53,035 nucleotides of DNA. Origin: Nostoc sp. GT001. GTDB taxonomy: Bacteria; Cyanobacteriota; Cyanobacteriia; Cyanobacteriales; Nostocaceae. The stretch covers positions 1,277,321-1,330,355 of the forward strand of contig NZ_JAUDRJ010000003.1 of NCBI RefSeq assembly GCF_030382115.1, written 5' to 3'. The notes under the pieces were generated by a model. That model saw nothing but the letters and a program-made list of their open reading frames with translations. It had not been told where the DNA came from and made no database searches. Positions within the stretch are counted from its first letter, which is position 1, and each line of letters starts with the position of its first letter. The position numbers and the translations under genes were made by a program. Below are positions 1 to 9,551 of this stretch, piece by piece.

Positions 1-536
1 TCTCCCTCTCTCTCATCCGGCATCAAGGCCAGCTTGGCATTACGAAACCGCAGGTAGTCCAAATCGGTTTTAATGGCACTGCTTCCACCTGACGACGCAA
101 TGGTAGTAGAAACCCAACGCCCTTGGTCATCCTGGTCAATATAAATATCTGGATTGACTAAGGTTACATCTAGCTTTAAATGGCGATTAAAAATTAGTTG
201 TAACAAATCAAAACCCACCTCTACAGATTCGACTGTGGCTCGATCTGCATCTGTAGGTGTGGCTGGGATAGCTGAAGCCCCAAACTGTACTCCTGTCAAC
301 GAAAATTGTGTGACTCTTCCCAGTTTTACCGGACGGTTGAGTGTAGTAGTTAGACTTTGTTGTGCTAACGGCGTTAACTCTGTTTGGACAAAAGTCCACA
401 ACCGCCAAATACCAACGAGAACTCCTAACAGCAAAAGTCCACTCAAGGCAATGCTACCCCGGCTCAACACCAGTAACCACAAACGTTTGCGGATAGGGGA
501 GGGGGAATGAATATCTTGATTGGTAGATTTAATCAT
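1..536 (-). CDS. TamB-like (DUF490) envelope protein, N-terminal part, truncated by window edge
   Basis: Reading the minus strand from the ATG at 536-534 gives an open frame that runs off the window after about 178 codons. The N-terminus has a short basic, Ser/Pro-rich stretch and then one long hydrophobic segment (about residues 23-50), the signal anchor expected of TamB/DUF490 proteins. After it comes RPVKLGRV, the usual start of the AsmA/TamB-like repeat region, then alternating short beta-type stretches such as LKLDVTLVNPDIYID. The family (TamB in proteobacteria, the Tic236 relative in cyanobacteria and plastids) spans the periplasm and helps lipid or outer-membrane protein traffic; full proteins usually exceed 1500 residues. 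It is divergent from the gene at 797 across a 260-base spacer. The family call rests on about 178 residues only. Confidence 0.72.
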   Translation of the reverse strand, partial: MIKSTNQDIHSPSPIRKRLWLLVLSRGSIALSGLLLLGVLVGIWRLWTFVQTELTPLAQQSLTTTLNRPVKLGRVTQFSLTGVQFGASAIPATPTDADRATVESVEVGFDLLQLIFNRHLKLDVTLVNPDIYIDQDDQGRWVSTTIASSGGSSAIKTDLDYLRFRNAKLALMPDEREG

Positions 537-796
537 TTGCTTTCACTGTATTAATTGCCGGATGTCGCTGGCACACACAAGCATTAACTGGCACATTGGT
601 TCAGTATGCCATTTCCAGGATACGCCAACAAAACCCAAGACCCCATTGGTTGAGTTACGGTATTTTCTCGATCCAATACTTATGCTTAATAATATTGGCG
701 TTTTCAGGAAAATCTGAATAGAGTGAAAATTATTCCTGTGACTTTCCTTGAGGCACAATCTCGAACTTTAATATGAATAAACCTTAAAAAGGACAG

Positions 797-1243
797 ATGA
801 TTACACCAATGCGTGTTTTTGTGTTAATTTTTAACGCTCGAACGGAAAATGAGGGGATTCACACGATCCGGGAAGGCGATGCCAAAAGCGGCAAGCTACG
901 CAATAAAATTCTGATGTTCGAGTCAGAAGACGATGCGACGCGCTTTGCCCTGATGTTAGAAGCTCAGGATTTCCCCGCACCCACACCGGAGCCGATGGAT
1001 GCTGAAGAAATTAAGGAATTTTGCGAAAGTGCTGGATATGAATGGGAAATCATCCCAGAAAACAGCAATTTAGTTGTAACTCCCCCAGAACTTAACGTCG
1101 AAAAAACTGACTGGCAAGAAGATGCCCAGAAGGAGGATACTGTTGAAGATACTTTCCCTCTCAATCAACAGCCGCTAGAAGAACCAGAATTGTCGGATTC
1201 TGAACTAGAGAAGATGCGTCGCAAATTGGAAGGGTTGTTGTAA
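797..1243 (+). CDS. DUF3110 domain protein
   Basis: A 148-residue soluble acidic protein. Residues 5-90 (MRVFVLIFNARTENEGIHTI, later FESEDDATRFALMLEAQDFP) match the DUF3110 family, which I know from cyanobacteria and plastid-bearing eukaryotes and which has no assigned reaction. The tail (about 95-148) is rich in Glu, Asp and Pro and ends in a short charged helix (LEKMRRKLEGLL). AAAAAGGA lies a few bases before the ATG at 797, which favours this start over the Met at residue 5. It probably forms its own transcription unit: a 178-base block of repeats separates it from murQ downstream. Confidence 0.8.
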   Translation: MITPMRVFVLIFNARTENEGIHTIREGDAKSGKLRNKILMFESEDDATRFALMLEAQDFPAPTPEPMDAEEIKEFCESAGYEWEIIPENSNLVVTPPELNVEKTDWQEDAQKEDTVEDTFPLNQQPLEEPELSDSELEKMRRKLEGLL

Positions 1244-1421
1244 GTAGTCATTAGTCATTAGTCATTGGTCATTGGTCATTGGTCACTTGTACTGAGCTTG
1301 TCCTGAGTGTAGCCGAAGGGCGTAGTCGAAGTATTGGTCACTGGTCACTGGTCGCTAACTGACAAATGACAAATGACAACGGACAAATGACAACGGACAA
1401 ATGACAAAGGACAAATGATAA
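1244..1421. repeat. Heptamer tandem repeats plus a dispersed palindromic repeat
   Basis: The DUF3110-murQ spacer is almost entirely repeat. Copies of GTCATTA/GTCATTG run from about 1247 to 1285, and complementary copies of the ACAAATG/ACAACGG type run from about 1362 to 1421, so the two flanks can pair into a long imperfect hairpin. Between them (about 1289-1334) lies a different palindromic unit (GAGCTTGTCCTGAG, TAGCCGAAGGGCGTAGTCGA) of a kind scattered through many bacterial genomes. Heptamer repeats of this sort (STRR) are typical of heterocystous cyanobacteria. The murQ start codon lies directly at the end of the array. Confidence 0.85.
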
Positions 1422-2348
1422 ATGACAAATTTGCAAGAACGCGGGCATCTTTTAACTGAGCTGGTAAATCCTAATAGTCTGAACTTAGACCAGCTCAGTT
1501 CTCTGGAATTGGTGGAGTTGTTTAATGACGAAGACCAAAAGGCTGTTGCAGCAGTTGCAGCGGCGAGAATTCAGTTGGCAGAGGCAATTGAACGCACCGC
1601 AGAGCGTTTGCGCCACGGAGGACGCCTATTTTATATCGGTGCGGGTACAAGTGGCAGATTAGGGGTGTTAGATGCTGCTGAGTGTCCACCTACTTTTTGT
1701 ACACCCCCAGAGTTGGTACAGGGGATTATTGCTGGTGGTGCTGGCGCACTAGTACGCAGTTCTGAAGATTTAGAAGACAGCATTGAAGATGGCGAGGCTG
1801 CGATCGCAGGGCGGCACGTTACCCAATTAGATGTCGTAGTTGGCATTACCGCGGGTGGGACAACGCCTTATGTCCACGGTGCGCTTCATGCTGCTCGTCA
1901 GCGAGGAGCCATAACTATTTTTATCGCTTGTGTTCCTGCTGAACAAGTTAGCTTTGATGCCGATATTGACATTCGTCTATTAACAGGACCAGAAATAATC
2001 GCCGGTTCAACTCGCCTGAAAGCGGGTACAGCTACTAAATTAGCTTTAAATATCCTTTCTAGCGGCGTGATGGTTAAGCTCGGCAAAGTTTATGGCAATC
2101 GCATGGTGGATGTAGCAGTAACAAATCAAAAATTACGCGATCGCGCTTTGCGAATTTTGCAAGACCTCACAGGTTTAAGTCGGGAAACTGCTGGTTTTTT
2201 ACTAGAACGTAGTGGTAAATGGGTCAAGCTGGCCCTATTGATGCACTGGACTGGTTTGGAAAAAGACGAAGGCGATCGTCTACTTTCAGAACACCAAAGT
2301 AATCTCAGAGCAGCCGTTATCAGCTATCAAAACCACAAGCAACCTTGA
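1422..2348 (+). CDS. murQ: N-acetylmuramic acid 6-phosphate etherase
   Basis: The 308-residue protein is full length for MurQ. The enzyme cleaves the D-lactyl ether of MurNAc 6-phosphate to give GlcNAc 6-phosphate and D-lactate in cytoplasmic recycling of the cell-wall sugar. Visible family signatures are the SIS-domain segment FYIGAGTSGRLGVLDAAECP (about 71-90) with the Glu used as catalytic acid in this family, GIIAGGAGAL (about 102-111), the second phosphosugar loop GITAGGTTPYV (about 141-151) and VTNQKLRDRALRI (about 233-245). The start ATG at 1422 has no clear Shine-Dalgarno sequence because the repeat array runs up to it. A terminator follows at once, so it looks monocistronic. Confidence 0.96.
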   Translation: MTNLQERGHLLTELVNPNSLNLDQLSSLELVELFNDEDQKAVAAVAAARIQLAEAIERTAERLRHGGRLFYIGAGTSGRLGVLDAAECPPTFCTPPELVQGIIAGGAGALVRSSEDLEDSIEDGEAAIAGRHVTQLDVVVGITAGGTTPYVHGALHAARQRGAITIFIACVPAEQVSFDADIDIRLLTGPEIIAGSTRLKAGTATKLALNILSSGVMVKLGKVYGNRMVDVAVTNQKLRDRALRILQDLTGLSRETAGFLLERSGKWVKLALLMHWTGLEKDEGDRLLSEHQSNLRAAVISYQNHKQP

Positions 2349-2379
2349 ATAAATTTTCTAAATTAATACTTTCTAATCT

Positions 2380-2413
2380 GGCTGCTACTTGTTTTAGTAG
2401 CACGCCTTTTTTT
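2380..2413 (+). terminator. Rho-independent terminator of murQ
   Basis: GGCTGCTACT, a TGTTTT loop, then AGTAGCACGCC form a strong stem with one bulged base, followed by a run of seven T. It starts 31 bases after the murQ stop codon. Confidence 0.85.
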
Positions 2414-2967
2414 AAGAATAATATTCCCTAGAAAAGTTGACATCAATTAGCATAATTAAGAATAGTAAACTTAAATAAATATTTTTAACCTATATTGTGA
2501 ATGTGAATAACTAAAGCAAGTCTCTTTGGAGACTGCTAATCTTTTTTAAACAAAAATTCAGAACTTATACGGATATGATTCAGTATGAAAATTCTTAAGA
2601 TGATATATTAATACACTATGATGTCGACTATGGCAACCTACTTTAGTCATAAATATTAGCAGAAAAGTAAACTCTGCCAATAAAGACTTGATGCTAGATA
2701 AATTCTTTACTAGCAATAGTTTTGCTATCTTAACATCCGCCTTGCTTTTAATAATCTTGATTTAGACTGCTATATACCAAATCCATTTGCACTGATTCAT
2801 ATATTTGCCAATCGCTATATAGCTAGAACACTGGGACAGAAGTGTTGCCTATCTTTAACAAGTGACTTCAGAAATTTGTCTGGTTAATTGAGATGGTAGG
2901 TAGATTGACGCTGTGCTCTACTAGTATCGGTTTTTAATGGCTAGCTTTTTAATAAAAGGAACAAACT
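2414..2967. other. AT-rich intergenic region upstream of the pix operon
   Basis: About 550 bases, very AT-rich, with no credible ORF or RNA gene. It must hold the operon promoter, but I could not assign -35/-10 boxes or an operator with confidence. The only clear signal is AAAAGGAAC (2955-2963), the ribosome-binding site of the first operon gene. Confidence 0.5.
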
Positions 2968-4167
2968 ATGGCTCATCAAGAACTTATTTCAAATAATCTA
3001 GTAAATGAATTTAAAACTTGTACTCAGTTGCAATACAATGGCAAATTAAATATTAAGAGTTCAAAGGGCAGCCAATGGACTTTTTACTATCGACTGGGAC
3101 GGATAGTTTGGGCAACAGGAGGAACTCATCCCTTCCGACGTTGGCGTAGACATATAGCCCAGAATTGTCCCCAGATTGATGTTGATAAGTTGCAGTTACG
3201 TGGGCAAGACCTATCAATTGATTACTGGGACTATAAACTGATAGAAGTATTTTATAAAAAACAGAAAATTCAGAGAGAACAGATTCAATCTATTGCGGAA
3301 AATACGATAGCAGAACTATTATTTGATCTAGCTTTGCAAGGAAACTTTGCTTCTCTAAGTTGCAATCGCAACCAAGAAGTTATCTTAGAAACCCCAATGA
3401 GCTTCACGAGTGCAGAAATGTCTGTAAAGCACATGCAAGACTCATGGAAAATTTGGTCAGAAGCAGGTTTAGCAAATTTTTCTCCTGACTTAGCACCAAT
3501 TCTACGGCGACCAGAACAACTTGAGCAGATGGTTAGTCCATCTGTCTACAAAAACTTTGTAAATTTAATCAATGGCAAATTTACTCTGCGAGATTTAGCC
3601 ATGAAAATGAAGCAGAGTGTACTACCACTTACCCGTTCCTTGCTTCCTTATATCCTTAAAGGAATCATTGAATTGGTAGAAGTACCTGACTTGCCTTTAG
3701 GAATTACTGAAGTCAATAATAACTCTACCACCACACAAGCCAAGAAGCGGATTGCTCCACTAGTGGCTTGCGTCGATGATAGCCCTCAAGTATGTAAAAT
3801 GGTAGAGGATATTGTCACTTCCAATGGATTGAGGTTTGTCAAAATTCAAGATGCAGTACAAGCTCTACCAACCCTAATTCAGGATAAACCAGACCTGATT
3901 TTTTTGGATTTGATTATGCCAGTTGCTAGTGGTTACGAAATTTGTACTCAGTTACGAAGAATATCTACATTTTCCAACACACCAATAATTATATTAACAG
4001 GCAGTGATGGTCTTTTAGATCGAGTTCGTGCCAAAGTAGTTGGTTCTACAGATTTTCTCACTAAACCTGTAGTGGCTGATAAGGTAATGAGTATAATACG
4101 TAAATATTTACCTACACAAAGCGTATCCAGTGAAAAGAGTAAATCTAATTTAGAGGTTTGTAATTAG
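2968..4167 (+). CDS. pixG: PatA/PixG-type response regulator
   Basis: A 399-residue response regulator with its receiver at the C-terminus. Residues 1-240 form the PatA-type N-terminal region (SSKGSQWTFYYRLGRIVWA, then WDYKLIEVFYKKQKI), which is confined to cyanobacteria. Residues about 265-385 are a CheY-like receiver with the acidic pair in CVDDSP, phospho-acceptor D314 in FLDLIMP, the Thr of ILTGSD and the Lys of TKPV. It is first in a pixG-H-I-J-L order, the usual gene order of cyanobacterial tax/pix/ptx chemotaxis loci, and probably receives phosphate from the CheA-like kinase at 9597. Alternative: any other PatA-family regulator; the neighbours argue for PixG. Confidence 0.88.
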   Translation: MAHQELISNNLVNEFKTCTQLQYNGKLNIKSSKGSQWTFYYRLGRIVWATGGTHPFRRWRRHIAQNCPQIDVDKLQLRGQDLSIDYWDYKLIEVFYKKQKIQREQIQSIAENTIAELLFDLALQGNFASLSCNRNQEVILETPMSFTSAEMSVKHMQDSWKIWSEAGLANFSPDLAPILRRPEQLEQMVSPSVYKNFVNLINGKFTLRDLAMKMKQSVLPLTRSLLPYILKGIIELVEVPDLPLGITEVNNNSTTTQAKKRIAPLVACVDDSPQVCKMVEDIVTSNGLRFVKIQDAVQALPTLIQDKPDLIFLDLIMPVASGYEICTQLRRISTFSNTPIIILTGSDGLLDRVRAKVVGSTDFLTKPVVADKVMSIIRKYLPTQSVSSEKSKSNLEVCN

Positions 4168-4651
4168 GGAAAGTTAGAGGCAATTTTTGGTTCTGAATTA
4201 TTCCTCAAAACTTATAAACTTTTCCACCTCAGTAAAAATTAAATTATTGAGGTTAAACAATTTTAAATTAAGTCTCTTCTTCAAATCATTTATTTACGAT
4301 TTTAGATATGTTATTACCTTGAAATTATTTTGCTGCCAGTCATTTTTACATCTTGAATCTTCAATCCAAAATATAGAATCTACAATTAGGTTATCAAACT
4401 ATTTTATATTCAAAAATCTTATATTAAGTTATGTTTATTACGTACTTTTTCTGAGGTTGATAAATAAAGATTGAATCAAAATTAGACAAATACAAATTTT
4501 TGTATTTATAGCAGTCCTATTTGATTTGTGAATATTGTTTAGGGCAAAGGGGTTAGGGCTAGTCTCTAGTCCCTTCCATTTCTTTTTGAGGAATCATTTA
4601 GGATTTGTCTATTTTGTTTACATTTTGAGAAAAAGTTAACGATTAATTGCC
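4168..4651. other. AT-rich pixG-pixH spacer with a hairpin
   Basis: 484 bases with no credible gene; the plus-strand frame at 4187-4474 is low complexity (Leu/Ile/Phe/Tyr-rich) and lacks a ribosome-binding site. Near its end AGGGCTAG-TCT-CTAGTCCCT (4555-4574) makes a short hairpin with one bulge, followed by TCCATTTCTTTTTG. That could be an attenuator or a weak terminator, so expression of pixG could be partly separate from the downstream genes. Confidence 0.5.
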
Positions 4652-5014
4652 ATGAATACTGTTTTAGTTGTTGAAGATGGCTTAACAGATATGGAAATAA
4701 TCAGCCGTTACTTGCAACAGGCAGGTTATTCTGTGATTAGCGCCACTAGTAGTGAAGAGGCTCAAGACAAAATAGATCAAAATAAACCAGACTTAATATT
4801 TCTCGATGTAATTTTACCGGGTAAAAGTGGCTTTGAAATTTGCCGAGAACTGAAAAATAATCCTGACACTAGCAATATACCTGTGGTTTTTTGCTCTACA
4901 AAAAATAGTGATGTAGATAAAATTTGGGGTAATATGTTAGGCGCTGATGGTTATCTATCAAAACCGATTGATCGCGAGGAACTAGTAGTAATTTTAAAGC
5001 GATTACTCAATTAG
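4652..5014 (+). CDS. pixH: CheY-like response regulator, PixH type
   Basis: A stand-alone receiver of 120 residues with no output domain. All active-site positions are present: acids E8-D9 (VVEDG), phospho-acceptor D52 (FLDVILPGKSGFE), a Ser at the switch position (FCSTK) and the Lys in LSKPID. In this operon type the second regulator is the CheY/PixH/PilH protein that acts on the motility machinery or serves as phosphate sink for the CheA-like kinase. It is followed after 123 bases by the CheW-like gene. Confidence 0.9.
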   Translation: MNTVLVVEDGLTDMEIISRYLQQAGYSVISATSSEEAQDKIDQNKPDLIFLDVILPGKSGFEICRELKNNPDTSNIPVVFCSTKNSDVDKIWGNMLGADGYLSKPIDREELVVILKRLLN

Positions 5015-5137
5015 TGAAAATATCATAAATCAAAAAATCCTAGAAGTCACTATTTTTTAGATGAATCTCTCCAAGAATAAACAATAACTGTAAATAGTGG
5101 CTCAAGATAAATAATCAAGGACAAAGGATCGATAGCT

Positions 5138-5611
5138 TTGGAAACCCAGGAAAAGTTTTTAAGTTTTAATTTGGGAGTAACTGATACAGCTGTAATTTCT
5201 TTACAACACATCGCAGAAGTTTTGCAAGTATCATTACCAGAAATATGTGGCGTTCCTCAGATGCCAAGTAGTGTCTTTGGTATTTATAATTGGCGGGGTG
5301 AGATGCTTTGGTTAGTCGATTTAGAGGCAATGTTAGGTTATCCTCCAATTTCACAAGAGTCAAATTTAGTTTCAAAAATGATGGCAATTGTTCTAGAAAA
5401 TAAAGGTAAGTATTTGGGACTATTGGTGCGACAACTTATAGATATTGAATGGCTGGATACTAAAGAAATGAAACCCGCAAGTGCTGAATTATTTTATCCG
5501 AAAATATCACCTTTTTTACAGGGATACTTTATTAATGATTCGGAGGAGATAATTTTTAATTTGGATGCTACAACTATTATTCAATCTCCAGGATGGGGGA
5601 TTCATAATTGA
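5138..5611 (+). CDS. pixI: CheW-like adaptor, PixI type
   Basis: A 157-residue CheW-domain protein that would join the receptor (pixJ) to the CheA-like kinase (pixL). The CheW fold is seen in YNWRGEMLWLVDLEAMLGYP (about 48-67), equivalent to the canonical RG-x-x-x-P-V-I-D-L region, followed by LVRQLIDIEWL and a C-terminal strand IIFNLDATTII. It is quite divergent, as is normal for cyanobacterial PixI. The start is a TTG at 5138 with AAAGGA about ten bases upstream; no ATG fits near the N-terminus. Confidence 0.85.
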   Translation: METQEKFLSFNLGVTDTAVISLQHIAEVLQVSLPEICGVPQMPSSVFGIYNWRGEMLWLVDLEAMLGYPPISQESNLVSKMMAIVLENKGKYLGLLVRQLIDIEWLDTKEMKPASAELFYPKISPFLQGYFINDSEEIIFNLDATTIIQSPGWGIHN

Positions 5612-5736
5612 ATACTTAGTAAGGTGTGATTAGGTATATTGTTTTGAAAACTCCTAATCATTAATGAGTAAATACCAGATAAATATCGCTTGCCACATAT
5701 CCAGTTATTACCAATCACAATTTTGAGGTTAATCAA

Positions 5737-8700
5737 ATGACATTTTTGTATAACAATAGCCATGAGAACGAGCATCTAATCTCGGAATTAGAAAATCAGA
5801 ATGGTAACGCTCATATAGCAAATATTGCTAGTAGTGAAATATCTTTATTAAATGCGATCGCTCTAGAATTTAAAACTTGGCGGCGACAGTTGAAAGACAT
5901 CGCAACTTACATGCGCCAAGCCCCAGACCTTGATACATTACTGAAAATTACTGTAGCACAAATTAGAGAAAAGATTGGCTGCGATCGCGCCTTAATTTAT
6001 CAGTTTACTTCGCGAGAATCAGGTAATGTTTTAGCCGAATCGAGAACACTAGGTTGGACACCAACTTTAGGTGAAAATATTCCTGGAATTATTTTTGGTC
6101 TATATACCAATCAAGACTATATAGAAGCTGTAGTTATTGACGATATCAATCAAATTCAACTTACCCCTTATCAAAAGCAACTGTTAGATAAATTTCAAAT
6201 TAAAGCTAGTTTGAGTTTACCGATTGTAGTAGAAGGTAAAGTGTGGGGTTTACTAGTAGTTAATAATTGCTACTCAACGCGGCAGTGGCAAGAAGTAGAA
6301 ATTAGCCTACTATCTCAACTGACAACAGAACTAATTTACAAATTACAGAGCTTTGAATTCCAAAAAGAACAGCAACAGCGGCTACTAGCAAAAAAATCGG
6401 TAGCTAAAGTCATCGACAAAATTTTGCGGATATCAAATGTCGATAAGCTTTTTCAAACAACCACTCAAGAAGTACGTCAATTACTAAAATGCGATCGCGT
6501 CGGTGTCTATCGCTTCAAATCTGACTGGAGTGGTGAGTTTGTCGCTGAGTCTGTGGGTAATGGTTGGGTAAAAATGGTAGGCCCTGATTTTTACATGGTC
6601 TGGGAAGATACCCACTTACAAGACACTCAAGGAGGACGTTATGCCAAGGGTGAAAGCTTTGTAGTCAATGACATTTATCAAATGGGCCATTCTCAATGTC
6701 ACATTGACATTTTAGAACAGTATGAAATGAAGGCTTACATCATTGCGCCCATATTTGCTGGAGAGAAATTATGGGGTTTGTTGGCAGCTTATCAAAATTC
6801 TGGGCTCGTGATTGGCAACCTTGGGAAGAAAGCTTTGTAACTCAAATTGGGCTGCAATTTGGTGTAGCTATCTCGCAAGGGGAATATCTTGAGCAAGTGC
6901 AGACAAAATCTGAGCAACTAGCTCAAATAGTTGAACAAGAGAAAGTTTTCACTAAGATAGTCAACCGCATCAGACAATCTTCAGATGTAGAAAGCGTCTT
7001 CAAAACAACCACTCAAGAAGTGCGTCAATCACTACAATGCGATCGCGTCGCTGTCTATCGTTTTAACCCTGACTGGGGTGGTGAATTTGTAGCTGAGTCT
7101 GTGAGTAGTGGTTGGACAAAACTGGTAGGCCCTGATATTAAAACCGTTTTGGATGATACCTACTTGCAAGAAACTAAGGGAGGTCGGTATGTCAGAGGTG
7201 AAAACTTTATCGTTAATAATATCTATGAAGTAGGGTTAGCTCCCTGTCATATTGAGATTTTAGAGCAGTTTGAAGCCAAAGCTTACATGATTGTTCCGAT
7301 ATTCTTCGGGGATAAATTGTGGGGATTGCTGGCAGCTTATCAAAACTCTAGCTCCCGTGAATGGCAAAGCTGGGAAGTGAACTTTTTGGTTCAGACTAGC
7401 TTGCAATTTAGTTTAGCTAAATCACAGATAGACTATTTGGAATTAGTACGAGTCAAATCTGAAAAACTAGCTCAAATAGCAGAACAAGAGAAAGCTGTCA
7501 CCAAGATTAGTAACCGCATCCGGCAATCTTTAGATGTAGAAGAAATCTTCAAAACAACGACTCAAGAAGTCAGGCAATTACTGCGATGCGATCGCGTTGC
7601 CGTGTATCGTTTCAATCCTAACTGGAGTGGGGAATTTGTTGCAGAGTCAGCAGGTCATCTTTGGGTAAAACTTGTAGGTCCCGATATCAAAACTGTCTGG
7701 GAAGATACCCACTTACAAGAAACTCAAGGAGGTCGATATGCCCAAGGAGAAAACTTTGTTGTAAATGATATCTATCAGGTAGGTCATTCTCCTTGTCACA
7801 TTGAAGTTTTAGAGCAATTTGAAGCCAAAGCTTATGTAATTGTGCCTGTATTTGCTGGAGAACAATTGTGGGGATTGCTGGCAGCTTATCAGAATTCGGG
7901 AACTCGTGATTGGGAAGAATTAGAAGTTACTTTGTTAGCACGTATTGGCAGCCAATTAGGATTGGCATTACAACATACCGAATATTTGCAACAAGTACAA
8001 GCGCAGTCAGCAAAATTAGCAGAAGCCGCAACACGGGAAAAGGCAGCTAAGGAGTTACTACAACAACGATCCATTCAACTCTTAAAAGCCCTTAGACCCG
8101 CCCTTAACGGCGACTTAACAGTACGCGCACCGATTACAGAAGACGAGCTAGGCACGATCGCAGATGCTTACAATAATACTCTGCAAGCACTGCGGCAAAT
8201 TGTTGTTCAAGTACAAGGGGCTGCTCAACAAGTTGCACAAACTTCCAGCAATAGCGAAGCTTCATTAGCGGGATTGACTAATCTGGCACAACAACAATCT
8301 GAGGAGATTACCGCAGCTTTAGATGACATTCAACAGATGGTGGACTCTACTCAAGCTGTAGTAGCGAATGCTGAGTTAGTACAACTAGCAGTGCAAAAAG
8401 CCAATCAAACTGTAGAGTCTGGCGATACTGCCATGAACCTGACTGTAAAAGCAATCCAAGGAATTCGCGAAACCGTTGCTCAAACCAGCAAAAAGATTAA
8501 ACGCCTCAGCGAATCCTCGCAAAAAATCTCCAAAGTGGTGAATTTGATTGGAAATTTTGCCACACAGACAAACGTACTCGCTTTGAATGCAGCCATTGAA
8601 GCTACTCGTGCTTAGGTGAATATGGCAAAGGCTTTGCAGTTGTAGCTGATGAAGTCCGTTCTTTATCTCGCCAATCAGCAGCAGCAACCATCGAAATTGA

Positions 8701-9046
8701 AAAATTAGTTCAGGAAATTCAAGCAGAAACTGGGGAAGTTGCAGTAGCAATGGAAACTGGTATTCAGCAGGTAGTAGAAGGTACAAATCTTGTTAGCGAC
8801 ACTCGCCAAAACTTAAATGCGATCGTTTCTGCGACTGCCGAAATTAGTCAGCTAATCGAGCGAATTACCGCAGCGACTCAAAAACAAATGGCGCAATCTG
8901 TAACAGTCACTAAATCAATGCAAGATGTTGCAGAAATTGCTGATAAAACTTTTGCTGAATCTCAAGAAATTGCAACTGTGTTCCAAGATTTATCAGGAAT
9001 GGCGCAAGAGTTATTAACAACTGCTAGTAAGTTTAAAGTGAAATGA
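5737..9046 (+). pseudogene. pixJ: PixJ-type photoreceptor chemoreceptor, two frameshifts
   Basis: Corrected length is about 1102 residues: four GAF domains (about 63-205, 231-370, 413-553, 598-738), a HAMP-like segment, then a methyl-accepting signalling domain. GAF2 has W289, D291, C321 and H322, the positions I recall for the bilin pocket of AnPixJ, so it should bind phycocyanobilin as a red/green cyanobacteriochrome. GAF4 keeps the same W-x-D and Cys-His motifs; GAF3 has Cys-His but Leu for the Trp; GAF1 lacks the Cys. Reading is broken twice: one base is missing after 6804 (between YQNSG and RDWQ), and TA is extra at 8613-8614, giving a stop inside EATRA/GEYGKGFAVVADEVR at the receptor hairpin tip. 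Both sides of each break are well conserved, so the damage is recent or is a sequence error. The start ATG at 5737 follows GAGG. No transmembrane segment is evident. Confidence 0.88.
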
Positions 9047-9079
9047 AAAATGGTTAGGAGTTAGGAGATAAGAGCTATT

Positions 9080-9140
9080 AGGTCAAAGCATTAATTATAT
9101 AAAGCACTATTTTATTGGCAAATGTAAAATGCTTTGACCT
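9080..9140 (+). other. Perfect 13-bp inverted repeat between pixJ and the next gene
   Basis: AGGTCAAAGCATT (9080-9092) and AATGCTTTGACCT (9128-9140) are exact reverse complements around a 35-base AT-rich loop. In RNA this is a stable stem in the intercistronic spacer. There is no T-run, so an mRNA-processing or stability element, or the edge of an inserted segment, is as likely as a terminator. Confidence 0.6.
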
Positions 9141-9182
9141 TAATTACTTATAACTTTTTAGTTAAGAAAAGGAGATGTCTAA

Positions 9183-9551
9183 TTGGCAGAGAGTGTTATT
9201 CAACAGAAGAGTTTCAAATTTACTTTAGAAATTATTCACCTATATATTAAACTGCAAAATCAACGTGAATATGTGCTTTCTAAGCAATTACTACGAAGTG
9301 GGACAAGTATTGGCGCGAATGTTGAAGAGGCTAGCGGTGGTCAGAGTAGAAAAGATTTCTTGGCAAAAATGTATATTGCATACAAAGAAGCTAGGGAAAC
9401 CAAATACTGGCTACGTCTACTACAACAGTCCAAACTAGTAAATATTGATTTAACTAATGAACTCATCTATGCAGACGAAATCATTCGGATTTTGAGTTCA
9501 ATAGTCAAGACAACTGAAAAATCAATTGGTCGCTCAACTCTTAACTCCTAA
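9183..9551 (+). CDS. Four-helix-bundle protein of the 23S rRNA intervening-sequence (S23) family
   Basis: A 122-residue all-helical protein with the S23/four-helix-bundle signatures: SFKFTLEIIHLYIKL (about 10-24), LSKQLLRSGTSIGANVEEA (about 32-50), KDFLAKMYIAYKEARETKYW (about 57-76) and a C-terminal helix ending in IVKTTEKS. The family is widespread and often found by itself or near mobile or repeat DNA; its function is unknown in most cases. The start is TTG at 9183 with AAAAGGAG eight bases upstream; the nearby ATG at 9175 opens a frame of only 17 codons. The gene interrupts the pixJ-pixL junction and is flanked by the inverted repeat at 9080-9140 and by heptamer repeats at 9540-9595, consistent with later insertion. 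Confidence 0.85.
   Translation: MAESVIQQKSFKFTLEIIHLYIKLQNQREYVLSKQLLRSGTSIGANVEEASGGQSRKDFLAKMYIAYKEARETKYWLRLLQQSKLVNIDLTNELIYADEIIRILSSIVKTTEKSIGRSTLNS

Noticed and set aside
154..510. 118-codon plus-strand ORF near the window start
   Set aside because: It is antisense to the TamB-like frame, which shows a membrane anchor and family motifs.
4187..4474. 95-codon plus-strand ORF between pixG and pixH
   Set aside because: Low-complexity Leu/Ile/Phe/Tyr-rich translation of AT-rich DNA, no ribosome-binding site and no family resemblance.
8613..8615. Programmed frameshift in pixJ
   Set aside because: No slippery heptamer precedes the break, and a second break of the opposite sign lies elsewhere in the gene; indel damage or error is simpler.
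9175..9228. ATG at 9175 as start of the four-helix-bundle gene
   Set aside because: That frame stops after 17 codons; the TTG at 9183 gives the full family protein with correct ribosome-binding spacing.
9183..9551. Diversity-generating retroelement accessory (Avd-like) gene
   Set aside because: The fold is similar, but no reverse transcriptase or template/variable repeat pair lies nearby.
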